From positions 62,001 to 126,000 of the forward strand of contig DATJPY010000031.1 of NCBI GenBank assembly GCA_035506135.1: a stretch of DNA of 64,000 nt, read 5' to 3'. Positions 38,061-45,163 of this stretch are shown piece after piece. This stretch comes from DATJPY01 sp035506135. Lineage in GTDB: Bacteria > Myxococcota_A > UBA9160 > PR03. A program made the translations under genes and the position numbers. The notes beneath the pieces were generated by a model. The model was given only the letters and a program-made list of their open reading frames with translations. It was not told the DNA's origin and did no database searches. Within the stretch, counting starts at the first letter, position 1. Every line of letters begins with the position of its first letter.

Positions 38061-38121
38061 GCGGGTAGCCACGGATGCAGTAGGCGGGTGGCCACGGAGG
38101 CAGCAGGGCGGGTCGCTACGG
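38052..38121 (+). repeat. Three imperfect tandem 23-24-nt repeats over the convergent gene ends
   Basis: Units at 38052-38074 and 38075-38097 differ by one base (ATGCAGTAGGCGGGTAGCCA versus the same with GGCCA); a third unit at 38098-38121 is 24 nt with more changes. The first unit begins in the last sense codons of the exported peptide gene and supplies its TAG; the third covers the stop of the ketopantoate reductase gene on the other strand. Confidence 0.75.
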
Positions 38122-39087
38122 CGCGAGGATCTCCACGCCGTAGCACTCCGGTCCGAGGCGGTCGCGGGCGGCGCGCTCGACTGCCGCCAGGACGCGCTCG
38201 TTCGTCGGCGTCTCGATCCGGTGTCTCGCGCCGAGCTCGATGATGGCGCGGTGGTGGGAGTCCGCCTCGAGCGGCGCGCCGCGCGTGAGGCCCGACCAGA
38301 CGCTGTTGAAGACCGGCAGCGAGCGCGAGGCCTCGCCCCGCGCGAGGGCCCCGCGCTGGAACGCGATCTCCGCCTCGAGCGAGCGGTCGCGTCCGTCGCA
38401 CGAACGGGCCGCGATGCCCGCGGCCGCGAGCGCGGAGCGCGCCTCCTCCAGGAGCCGCGCCTTGCCTTCCGTGAACGCCGTCGTCGCGTGCTCGGCCCGG
38501 CGCACCAGCGCGTTCGGGGCCGACATCAGGTTGACGCAGAGCTTGAGCCAGCGGTCCTCGGCGATGCGCCGCGAGACGCCGACGTCGTAGCCCGCCGCCC
38601 GCAGCGCCGCGGCGATCTCTTCGACGTCGGCACCGGCGCCCTCGGGATGGGCGCCGACGGCGATGCGCCCGCTGCCGAGCGCCCGCACCCGATTGGCGTC
38701 GACACGCATGCAGGGCTGCCGGTAGACGGCGCCGAGCACGCGGCCGAGGTGGCGGCCGGCGAGCGCGTCGCCGCCGACGCCGTTCTGGACGTTGACGAGC
38801 GTGGCGGCGGGCGACCGGCGCGCCAGCGCGGCTGACGCGGGCTCGGTGTCGGGCGCCCGGACGCACAGCAGCGCGAAGCCCATCTCGCCGGTGGGGAGCT
38901 CCGCCTGCGCCTCGACGGCGGCGCGCCAGACGGCGCCGCTCGCGGGATCCTCGAGCTCGATGCCGCGGTCGCGGATCGCGCGCGCCGCGTCCTCGCTGCG
39001 CGTCACCACGCGCACCGGCCTTCCGGATCGCGCCAGCCGCGCGGCGACCGTGAGGCCCACCGAGCCGGCGCCGATGACCGTCAGCAT
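38116..39087 (-). CDS. Ketopantoate reductase family protein (PanE/ApbA)
   Basis: 323 residues. MLTVIGAGSVGLTVAARLA is the NADP-binding GxGxxG start, CVRAPDTEPASAALA lies near the middle, VNVQNGVGG is the conserved asparagine loop, EDRWLKLCVNLMSAPNALV contains the catalytic Lys, and SVWSGLTRGAPLEADSHHRA is the closing motif, where E is usual. PanE reduces ketopantoate for coenzyme A, but paralogues are common and no pan gene is near, so the symbol is not given. The start is the only ATG before the fold. Confidence 0.85.
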   Translation of the reverse strand: MLTVIGAGSVGLTVAARLARSGRPVRVVTRSEDAARAIRDRGIELEDPASGAVWRAAVEAQAELPTGEMGFALLCVRAPDTEPASAALARRSPAATLVNVQNGVGGDALAGRHLGRVLGAVYRQPCMRVDANRVRALGSGRIAVGAHPEGAGADVEEIAAALRAAGYDVGVSRRIAEDRWLKLCVNLMSAPNALVRRAEHATTAFTEGKARLLEEARSALAAAGIAARSCDGRDRSLEAEIAFQRGALARGEASRSLPVFNSVWSGLTRGAPLEADSHHRAIIELGARHRIETPTNERVLAAVERAARDRLGPECYGVEILAP

Positions 39088-39132
39088 GGGAGATCTCGGG
39101 GCGCTCCCGCGCGAGTGCCGCTCGCGCCGGAG

Positions 39133-39522
39133 CTACACCTCTCCGCGGCCGGCGTCCACGCTCCAGATCCCGGATCCGTGCGCCGCGATGAACAGGAAGA
39201 CGAAGCAGTAGACCACCGCGAGCTCGCCCTTGTTGACGATCGGGTGGAAGGCGTTGGTGCCGTGCGCCATCCAGTACGCCACGGCCATCTCGCCGCTCGC
39301 GATGAAGGCAGCCCAGCGAGTGAAGAGCCCGATCGCGATCAGCGCGCCCGCCACCAGCTCGATGCCTCCGGCGCCGTAGACCACGAAGGGCGGCGCAGCA
39401 GCGGGTGCACCGCCGAACATCCCGAGGACCTTCTGGAGCCCGTGGCTCATGAAGAGCAGGCCGGTGATGATGCGCAAGAGCGCGTAGGTGTGGGTGCTGT
39501 AGGGACGCATGAAGGCGGCCAT
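39133..39522 (-). CDS. DoxX family membrane protein
   Basis: 129 residues with four membrane helices. YALLRIITGLLFMSHGLQKV and GGIELVAGALIAIGLFTRWA are the DoxX family patterns (a helix with Gly and the conserved GGxxE), and MAVAYWMAHGTN and IVNKGELAVVYCFVFLFIAA continue them. Family members associate with quinol oxidases or sulfur and redox stress, but the role of most is unknown. GGGAGG precedes the ATG. It lies 45 bases downstream of the reductase start, same strand, likely co-transcribed upstream of it. Confidence 0.9.
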   Translation of the reverse strand: MAAFMRPYSTHTYALLRIITGLLFMSHGLQKVLGMFGGAPAAAPPFVVYGAGGIELVAGALIAIGLFTRWAAFIASGEMAVAYWMAHGTNAFHPIVNKGELAVVYCFVFLFIAAHGSGIWSVDAGRGEV

Positions 39523-39656
39523 CGCGATCCTCCCGGCGCGCCGAACCGTGCGGTCGCACTTCGAGCCGCGCCGACGCGATCATGCCACCGATCCGCGGGG
39601 CCGTACAGGCGCGGCGCCTCCCCCGCGAGCCGGCGCCGATGCGTCGAGGCGGACGG

Positions 39657-41063
39657 CTAGAGCACCGGCCAGTCGCCGGCCCAGGGCCGCACCTGCTCGA
39701 ACGCGTAGGCCGCCTGCAGCACCAGGTCGTCGCGGTGGCGCGGCCCGACGATCTGCAGGCCGACCGGAAGGCGCGCGTTCGAGAAGCCGGCGCGCACGGT
39801 CGCCGCGGGGTGCCACGACAGGTTGAAGGGCATGGTGAAGCTTCCCACGTTCGCATCGGGCTGCTTCCGTCCCTCGACCTCGGCGCGCAGGGGGCCCTTG
39901 GCGCCCGGCGGGTCGTAGGGGACGGTCGGCGTCACCAGCAGGTCGTAGCGCTCGAAGATCTCCGCGCACCAGCGGTTCAGCTCCTCGCGCCGCTGCCGGA
40001 ACGCGGCGAACCGGGCCGGTGTCATCTGTGCGCCGAGCTTGACGCCGGTGATGAAGCCGCGACCGAACTCCGCCTCGCGGTGCGGCAGGAACGCGTCGAG
40101 GCGCCCGAGGAGCTGGAAGGCGCCCATCAGACCCCAGTCGCGGCCCGGCTCGGGCGGCCCGCCCTTCACGAACTCGACGCCGTGGCCGAGCTGCTCGAAG
40201 ACGTGCACCGCCTCTCCCACGACGTCCGCGACGTCCGACTGCACGACGGCGTAGCCGAGGTCGGGAGAGAAACCGACGCGCAGGTTGGCCGGCAGACGCG
40301 CGAGCACCTCGCGGTACGAGTGGCCGGGATGCGGCAGCGAGTTGGGATCGAGCGGATGCGCGCCCACCACGACGTCGAGGTGCAGGGCGGCGTCCTCGAC
40401 CGTGCGCGTGAGCGGCCCGACGACCGCGGTGTCGTCCATCGGCCAGAGGGCCTCGGGTCCGTGCGGGATGCGCCCGTAGCTCGGCTTCAGGCCGAAGCAC
40501 CCGGTGAAGGTCGCCGGGATGCGGATCGAGCCGCCGCCGTCGCTGGCGGTCACGAGCGAAATCATCGAGCCGGCGATCGCGGCGGACGAGCCGCCGCTCG
40601 AGCCGCCCGGCGTGTGCTCGAGGTTCCACGGATTGCGCGTCGGCCCGAACAGCAGGTTCTTGGTGATCGCGGTGTAACCGAACTCGGGCGCGTTGGTCTT
40701 GCCGACGACGATCGCGCCGGCCGCGCGCAGTCGCTCGACCTGCACCGAGTCGCGCTGCGGCATGTGGTCGCGGAAGGGCAGCGAGCCGTGCGTGGTGGCG
40801 AGGCCCTCGGCGTCCTCGAGATCCTTCACGCCGAGCGGCACGCCTTCGAGCGGTCGGCCCTCGCGGCGCGCGATGCGGTCCTCGGCCGCGCGCGCGTCGG
40901 CGAGCAGCGCCTCGCGCGAGCGCATCGCGACGAAGGCGTTGAGCTTCGGGTTCAGCGCTTCGATCCGCGCGAGCGTGGCCTCCATCAGCTCGACGGGTGA
41001 GAGCTCGCGGCGGGCGAGCCGTGCGGCGATCTCGGTGAGCGGTCGGCGGAGCAGCTCGGTCAT
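39657..41063 (-). CDS. Amidase signature family hydrolase
   Basis: 468 residues. The catalytic Lys is in LEGVPLGVKDLEDAEG, the cis-Ser and nucleophile Ser in TPGGSSGGSSAAIAG, and ALNPKLNAFVAM with GFTAITKNLL-like EFGYTAITKNLLFG precede it; SDGGGSIRIPATFTGCFGLK is the core of the family. The enzyme hydrolyses amides; GatA is unlikely because no gatB or gatC is near and the C-terminus is of the small-molecule type. Substrate unknown. GGGAGGA precedes the ATG. Confidence 0.9.
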   Translation of the reverse strand: MTELLRRPLTEIAARLARRELSPVELMEATLARIEALNPKLNAFVAMRSREALLADARAAEDRIARREGRPLEGVPLGVKDLEDAEGLATTHGSLPFRDHMPQRDSVQVERLRAAGAIVVGKTNAPEFGYTAITKNLLFGPTRNPWNLEHTPGGSSGGSSAAIAGSMISLVTASDGGGSIRIPATFTGCFGLKPSYGRIPHGPEALWPMDDTAVVGPLTRTVEDAALHLDVVVGAHPLDPNSLPHPGHSYREVLARLPANLRVGFSPDLGYAVVQSDVADVVGEAVHVFEQLGHGVEFVKGGPPEPGRDWGLMGAFQLLGRLDAFLPHREAEFGRGFITGVKLGAQMTPARFAAFRQRREELNRWCAEIFERYDLLVTPTVPYDPPGAKGPLRAEVEGRKQPDANVGSFTMPFNLSWHPAATVRAGFSNARLPVGLQIVGPRHRDDLVLQAAYAFEQVRPWAGDWPVL

Positions 41064-41105
41064 CGGCGTTCCTCCCTCGGCGCGGGCGAGTGTACCATCG
41101 CTCCC

Positions 41106-41270
41106 ATGAGCGAGCTGATCTTCCACCACTACGACGATTCCCCCTTCTCCGAGAAGATCCGCCTGGTCGCCTCCGACGTCCACGAGGTGGCGCTGCGCCG
41201 CGAGGCCCCCGAGGTCGGCGAGGTGGTCGTCCACTTCCCGCGCGCGGGCTTCCGGGTCGCCGTCGTCTGA
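41106..41270 (+). pseudogene. GST N-terminal fragment fused to unrelated sequence (54 aa)
   Basis: MSELIFHHYDDSPFSEKIRL is the first 20 residues of a thioredoxin-like glutathione transferase. The rest (VASDVHEVALRREAPEVGEV, then VVHFPRAGFRVAVV) does not continue a GST and looks like the end of another protein, giving a 54-residue chimera. This is what an internal deletion would leave. It could be expressed from its own start, but a function is doubtful. It lies between the amidase and the histone-fold gene promoter. Confidence 0.5.
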
Positions 41271-41325
41271 GTTCGAGAAACGCCGTCTTTCGGCCTCTGG
41301 AGGCCCGAATTCGCGCGCTTCGGGT

Positions 41326-41353
41326 TTGACTCCATCGGCGGAAGCCGTATGAT
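41326..41353 (+). promoter_or_regulatory. Near-consensus promoter of the histone-fold gene
   Basis: TTGACT (41326-41331) and TATGAT (41348-41353) with a 16-base spacer, each one mismatch from the sigma-70 consensus. It is the best promoter in the window. Transcription would start near 41360, giving a leader of about 110 bases before the ATG at 41469. Confidence 0.75.
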
Positions 41354-41413
41354 GCGCCGCGAAACCGTGCGGCCATGGCGTGCGGAGGACCAACACACAA
41401 AGCAACTCACAAA

Positions 41414-41454
41414 GCGTGGCAACTGCCCCGCGAGCCGCGGGTCGCATGCCACGC
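41414..41454 (+). promoter_or_regulatory. Nested stem-loop in the histone-fold gene leader
   Basis: An outer stem GCGTGGCA (41414-41421) pairs with TGCCACGC (41447-41454), and a perfect inner hairpin CCCGCG-AGC-CGCGGG occupies 41427-41441. The structure ends 14 bases before the ATG, next to the purine-rich ribosome site, so it could regulate translation or stabilise the mRNA. Confidence 0.5.
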
Positions 41455-41468
41455 AAGCGGGGGGAACG

Positions 41469-41681
41469 ATGGCAGCGAGGAAGAAGGCGGCGGCGAAGAA
41501 GGGTGGCAAGGGAGGTGAGCTGATCATCTCCAAGTCGCGCGTGAAGGCCGCTGCCCGGAAGTGCAACGTCGGCGGCGACTTCTACGGCGCGCTCGACGCG
41601 CACGTCCGCAAGCTGATCGCGTCGGCGGAAGAGCGCGCGGCGGGCAACAAGCGCAAGACGCTGAAGCCGGTCGACCTCTAG
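41469..41681 (+). CDS. Bacterial histone-fold protein (DUF1931-like), Lys/Ala-rich N-terminus
   Basis: 70 residues. A basic N-terminal tail (MAARKKAAAKKGGKGG) precedes a minimal histone fold: helix 1 (SKSRVKAAARKCN), loop, helix 2 (ALDAHVRKLIASAEERA) and the loop 2 RKT motif in NKRKTLKPVDL, where histones place the DNA-contacting arginine. A short third helix would end the fold, as in small bacterial histones such as Bdellovibrio Bd0055. It should dimerise and bind DNA as a nucleoid protein. It has its own promoter, leader and terminator. A ribosome site (GGGGGGAA) precedes the ATG. Fold assignment is by motif and length; it was not searched. Confidence 0.75.
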   Translation: MAARKKAAAKKGGKGGELIISKSRVKAAARKCNVGGDFYGALDAHVRKLIASAEERAAGNKRKTLKPVDL

Positions 41682-41718
41682 TCGAGACGCCATCGGCCGG
41701 CTCGGCGGCAGATGGAAG

Positions 41719-41752
41719 GGGCCCGCGGGCGTCGTCCGCGGGCCCTCTGTTT
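41719..41752 (+). terminator. Intrinsic terminator of the histone-fold gene
   Basis: A 10-bp perfect stem GGGCCCGCGG / CCGCGGGCCC (41719-41728 and 41736-41745) with a seven-base loop, followed by TCTGTTT. It begins 37 bases after the stop and ends before the convergent lipoprotein gene, which it could also serve in part. Confidence 0.8.
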
Positions 41753-41766
41753 CCCGTCGCGGAGCG

Positions 41767-42207
41767 CTAGGGCGTCTTCTTGGCGGCGTCGCTCGCGTCG
41801 TCCTTGGCACCGCCCGCCGCATCCTTGGCCATGTCCGCCGCCTTGCCGGCTGCCTCCTTGGTGGCGTCCACGGCCTTGTTGGCGGCATTCGCGGTCGCGT
41901 CCGCCGCGTTCGACGCGGCCTGCTTGGTCGCGTCGACCGCCTGGCCGGCGGCGTTCTGCGTGGCGGTGGCCGCGTTCGAGGCGGCGTCCTTGGTCGCCTG
42001 CGCGGCCGCCTGCGCGTCGGCCGCGGCCTTGTCCGCCGCCGCCTTGGTCGCCGCGGCGGCCCGATCGGCGGCATCCTTCGCCGCCCGGCTCGCCTCCTCC
42101 GCGGCCGCCTTGGTCTGATCCATCGCCTTCTGGGCGGAGGTCTTCTCGTCGCCGCCGCACGCCAGCACCGCGAGCGACAGGCCCAATGCGATCGCGATCC
42201 TCCTCAT
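41767..42207 (-). CDS. Ala/Lys/Asp-rich lipoprotein with LEA-like helical repeats
   Basis: 146 residues. A lipobox (LSLAVLACGG, Cys17) follows the signal helix. The mature part is almost only Ala, Lys, Asp, Thr and Glu, built of repeating units such as AADKAAADAQAAAQATKDAA, AVDATKQAASNAADATANAA and AVDATKEAAGKAADMAKDAA, about 11-22 residues long, as in late-embryogenesis-abundant and apolipoprotein-like amphipathic helices. Probably anchored to a membrane and protective under drying or osmotic stress. AAGGAGGG precedes the ATG. It sits beside mscL. Confidence 0.75.
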   Translation of the reverse strand: MRRIAIALGLSLAVLACGGDEKTSAQKAMDQTKAAAEEASRAAKDAADRAAAATKAAADKAAADAQAAAQATKDAASNAATATQNAAGQAVDATKQAASNAADATANAANKAVDATKEAAGKAADMAKDAAGGAKDDASDAAKKTP

Positions 42208-42243
42208 TGCGTCCCTCCTTGGTGTCGAGTCGGGGTCGAGCCT

Positions 42244-42280
42244 CCGTGGTGTCGGGCCCCGACGGGATCCGACACCACGG
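42244..42280 (-). terminator. Long perfect hairpin between mscL and the lipoprotein gene
   Basis: CCGTGGTGTCGG (42244-42255) and CCGACACCACGG (42269-42280) are exact complements, 12 bp, with a 13-base loop. It follows the mscL stop by 42 bases and precedes the lipoprotein ATG by 37. There is no T-tract, so it is either a GC terminator of mscL or a leader structure or operator of the lipoprotein gene. Confidence 0.5.
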
Positions 42281-42321
42281 CTCCACTCTAGCAGGCTGCC
42301 GACGTACGCCCCGCCCGCCGC

Positions 42322-42705
42322 TCAGCCGCGCCGGAGGAGGTCCCGGATCTCGGTGAGCAGCTTGATGTCGGCGGGCTCGGCGGGCGCCGGCGGCGGCGGG
42401 GCCGGCTTCTTCAGCTGATTGACGGCCTTCACCAGCAGGAACACGCAGAAGGCGACGATCAGGAAGTCGATCACGTTCTGGATGAAGACACCGTAATTGA
42501 GCGTGACGGGCGTCTTCTCGGTGCCACCGATCACCGCCTTCAGGCTCGAGAAGTTGACCCCGCCGGTGACGAGACCGATCGGCGGCATCAAGAGGCCGTC
42601 GACGAGCGACGAGACGATCCTCCCGAACGCCGCGCCCATGATCACGCCGACCGCCATGTCGATCACGTTGCCGCGCTGGATGAAATCCCGGAATTCGCCG
42701 AACAT
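42322..42705 (-). CDS. mscL: Large-conductance mechanosensitive channel MscL
   Basis: 127 residues. FGEFRDFIQRGNVIDMAVGV and IMGAAFGRIVSSLVDGLLMP are the first transmembrane pore helix with its small residues; the periplasmic loop (GTEKTPVTLNYG) and the second helix (VIDFLIVAFCVFLLVKAVNQ) follow, then a proline-rich linker and helix (ADIKLLTEIRDLL). It releases solutes on hypo-osmotic shock. The ATG at 42705 with GGAAGAG upstream is preferred to a GTG six bases earlier. Convergent with no gene; followed by a strong hairpin. Confidence 0.96.
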   Translation of the reverse strand: MFGEFRDFIQRGNVIDMAVGVIMGAAFGRIVSSLVDGLLMPPIGLVTGGVNFSSLKAVIGGTEKTPVTLNYGVFIQNVIDFLIVAFCVFLLVKAVNQLKKPAPPPPAPAEPADIKLLTEIRDLLRRG

Positions 42706-42730
42706 TCCCACTGCTCTTCCTCCCCGACGC

Positions 42731-44029
42731 TCAGGCGCGCGCCGCCTCGGCGCGGATGCGCACGATGCGCGCCCCCGCCTGCACGTGCGTTCCCACCGCG
42801 AGATACGCGAGCACCAGCTCCACCTGCCCGGTGACGCCCGCCACCAACGTCAGGAAGAGACGGCCGTCGCGGCCGAGCAGGAGCCAGCGCAGCCGGCCCT
42901 CGCGCTCGGCGGCGAAGGGCCGCCGGAACTGCGTTCCGTACTTCTCCTTGACCAGCATCGAGAGACTGTTGCCCGCGAGCGCCGCGAAGCCGAGCGCCAC
43001 CGCCACGGCGCCGGCACCGGCCAGCCACGCGTACAGCGTCATGCCGCCGATCACGACGGCCTCGCCGATGCGGTCGAGCAGCGCGTCGTAGAGCCCCCCG
43101 AAGGCCGAGTCCTGGTAGCGGACGCGCGCCAGCTCGCCGTCCACCCCGTCGAGCACCGACGCCATCTGCGCCAGCAGGCCGCCGGTGGTGGCGTGCCCGA
43201 TGGCGAAGGCGAGGCCTGCGCCGAGCGTCAGCGCGAACGAGCCGAGGCTGACCTGCCACGGCTTCACCGGCTGCGACACCAGGCGCTCGGTGATGCGGAG
43301 CGAGATCGGCCGGTTGAGATGCCGCGCGATCACGCCGTCGCCGACGCGCACCGCTCCAGCCAGCACCTCGCGGCGCGCGCGGGGGACGTCGGCGTCGCGG
43401 CGCACGCACTGCCACCGCTCGGCGACCGAGAAGCTCTCGACCGGCTCGCGCGCCAGCAGGTTCGACACGGCCTCGAGGTAGGCGCGGTCGGGATCCGCGC
43501 ACGCGTCGATCCCGCGCGCCAGCGCGGGCGTGGCCACCGCGAGGCCGATCAGCGTGCCGTCGGCCCCGACCAGCCCCCGCCCGACCCGCTGCAGACGCGC
43601 GCGCGGCTCGCGGCTCCAGACGCTCGCCTGCGGCAGATCGGGGCCGCGCACTCGCGCCTCGCCGCGGAAGTCCACCGCCACCACGGAGTCGGCCGCGTCG
43701 CGCGTCTCCTCGACGAAGCGCGCCACGAGCTGGCGGTCGTAGTGGCAGTCCGCGCGGGCGAGGAGGAACGGGCCGTCGCCGACGGCCACCGCCAGCGAGT
43801 CGACGCTGCGCAGCGAGAGGCGCCTGCAGGGGCCCTGGCGCAGCAGCGGCTCGAAGTGCGCGACGGCCGCGGGATCGCCCGCCAGCAGGAAGCGGCCCAC
43901 CCCGCTGCGTGCGAAGGCGAGCGCGGTGCGCTCGATCGGTGTCAGCCCGAACAGCGGCGTGGCCTCGGCGCCGGGCGCCCGCGGCGCGAAGAGGACGCAC
44001 AGGCGCGGCGTCGGGCTACCCGGCTCCAT
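42731..44029 (-). CDS. CDP-alcohol phosphatidyltransferase with N-terminal nucleotidyltransferase-like domain
   Basis: 432 residues. The C-terminal half carries the full family signature with Asp294, Asp297, Ala301-Arg302, Gly311, Asp315 and Asp319 (VLDGVDGELARVRYQDSAFG, then GLYDALLDR) in a multi-helix membrane domain. The first 210 residues resemble an inositol-phosphate nucleotidyltransferase (GLTPIERTALAFARSGVGRF), but the glycine-rich nucleotide loop is weak or absent. The layout recalls the fused IPCT/DIPP synthase of inositol-phosphodiester and phosphoinositide synthesis. It overlaps the inositol-phosphate synthase gene by 14 bases, so its alcohol is very likely inositol-based. Confidence 0.85.
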   Translation of the reverse strand: MEPGSPTPRLCVLFAPRAPGAEATPLFGLTPIERTALAFARSGVGRFLLAGDPAAVAHFEPLLRQGPCRRLSLRSVDSLAVAVGDGPFLLARADCHYDRQLVARFVEETRDAADSVVAVDFRGEARVRGPDLPQASVWSREPRARLQRVGRGLVGADGTLIGLAVATPALARGIDACADPDRAYLEAVSNLLAREPVESFSVAERWQCVRRDADVPRARREVLAGAVRVGDGVIARHLNRPISLRITERLVSQPVKPWQVSLGSFALTLGAGLAFAIGHATTGGLLAQMASVLDGVDGELARVRYQDSAFGGLYDALLDRIGEAVVIGGMTLYAWLAGAGAVAVALGFAALAGNSLSMLVKEKYGTQFRRPFAAEREGRLRWLLLGRDGRLFLTLVAGVTGQVELVLAYLAVGTHVQAGARIVRIRAEAARA

Positions 44030-45125
44030 CCCCGGTCGCCCTCTCCAGGAAGGACTCGATCTGGCGCGCCGCGTCGACGTCGCGCATCTGTACCGGCGGG
44101 TGCTTCATCGTGTAGGCCGAGATCGGCAGCAGCGGGCCCGCGATCCCGCGCCGTCGCGCGATCGCCACGTAGCGGATCACGTCGATCACGATGCCGGCGG
44201 AGTTGGGGGAGTCCTGCACCGAGAGCCGCGCCTCGAGCTCGATCGGGGCGCCGCCGAAGCCGCTCCCCTCGACGCGCAGGAAGCAGACCTTGTTGTCCCC
44301 CTGCCACGGAACGTAGTCGCTCGGGCCGATGTGCACGTCGTCGGCGTCGATCTCGTACGGGATCTGCGAGGTGACCGCCTCGGTCTTGGAGACCTTCTTG
44401 GACACCAGGCGCTCGCGGGCCAGCATGTTGAGGAAGTCGGTGTTGCCTCCGGTGTTGAGCTGGTAGGTGCGACGGATCTGCACCCCGCGGTCGGCGAACA
44501 GCCGCACGAGCTGGCGGTGCAGGATGGTCGCGCCGAGCTGCGACTTGATGTCGTCGCCGGCGCACGGGATCCCGGCCTGGCGGAAGCGCTCGCCCCACTG
44601 CGGATCGGAGGCGATGAAGACCGGGACGCAGTTCACCAGCGAGACGCCGGTCGCCAGACACGCTTCCGCGTATGCCTGGGTAGCCTTCTGCGAGCCGACG
44701 GGCAGGTACGAGACGAGGATCTCGGCGCCGCTCTCGCGCAGCGCGCGCTCCACGTCGACGGGCGTCTCGTCGGCGATGCGGAACGAGCGCTCGGCCGGCC
44801 AGTCCGCCATGTGCGGGGCGATGCCGTCGTGGGGCGGGCCCATCGCGACGACCACGCGCGACGGAGCGACGTGGTCGCGGATCGCGCGCGTGCAGTTGGG
44901 CAGCGCGAAGGCGGCCTCGTGCAGCGGGCGGCCGACCTTGCGGGCATCGACGTCGAAGGCCGCGACCACCTCCACGTCGCCGGGGCGGAGCCCACCCATC
45001 TCGAGGTGCATCAGGCCCCACGCCTCGTGCTGCTCCGGGGGCACACGCCGGTAGTGATCGATGCCCTGCAGCAGCGCGCTCGCGCAGTTTCCGACGCCTG
45101 CGATCGCGATCCGAAGCCTCGCCAT
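44016..45125 (-). CDS. myo-Inositol-1-phosphate synthase
   Basis: 369 residues. IAIAGVGNCASALLQGIDHY is the NAD-binding start; GDDIKSQLGATILHRQLVRL, TYQLNTGGNTDFLN and SKTEAVTSQIPYEIDADDVH hold the conserved catalytic lysines and Asp of the short, bacterial-type enzymes; SVQDSPNSAGIVIDVIRYVA follows. It converts glucose 6-phosphate to inositol 1-phosphate in an NAD-dependent isomerisation. Together with the overlapping phosphotransferase it would feed phosphoinositide or di-inositol-phosphate synthesis. Start from a unique ATG. Confidence 0.93.
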   Translation of the reverse strand: MARLRIAIAGVGNCASALLQGIDHYRRVPPEQHEAWGLMHLEMGGLRPGDVEVVAAFDVDARKVGRPLHEAAFALPNCTRAIRDHVAPSRVVVAMGPPHDGIAPHMADWPAERSFRIADETPVDVERALRESGAEILVSYLPVGSQKATQAYAEACLATGVSLVNCVPVFIASDPQWGERFRQAGIPCAGDDIKSQLGATILHRQLVRLFADRGVQIRRTYQLNTGGNTDFLNMLARERLVSKKVSKTEAVTSQIPYEIDADDVHIGPSDYVPWQGDNKVCFLRVEGSGFGGAPIELEARLSVQDSPNSAGIVIDVIRYVAIARRRGIAGPLLPISAYTMKHPPVQMRDVDAARQIESFLERATGDGAG

Positions 45126-45163
45126 CCGTCTCCTCCCCCCGGGCGCGTCCGGCTCGGGCGAGA

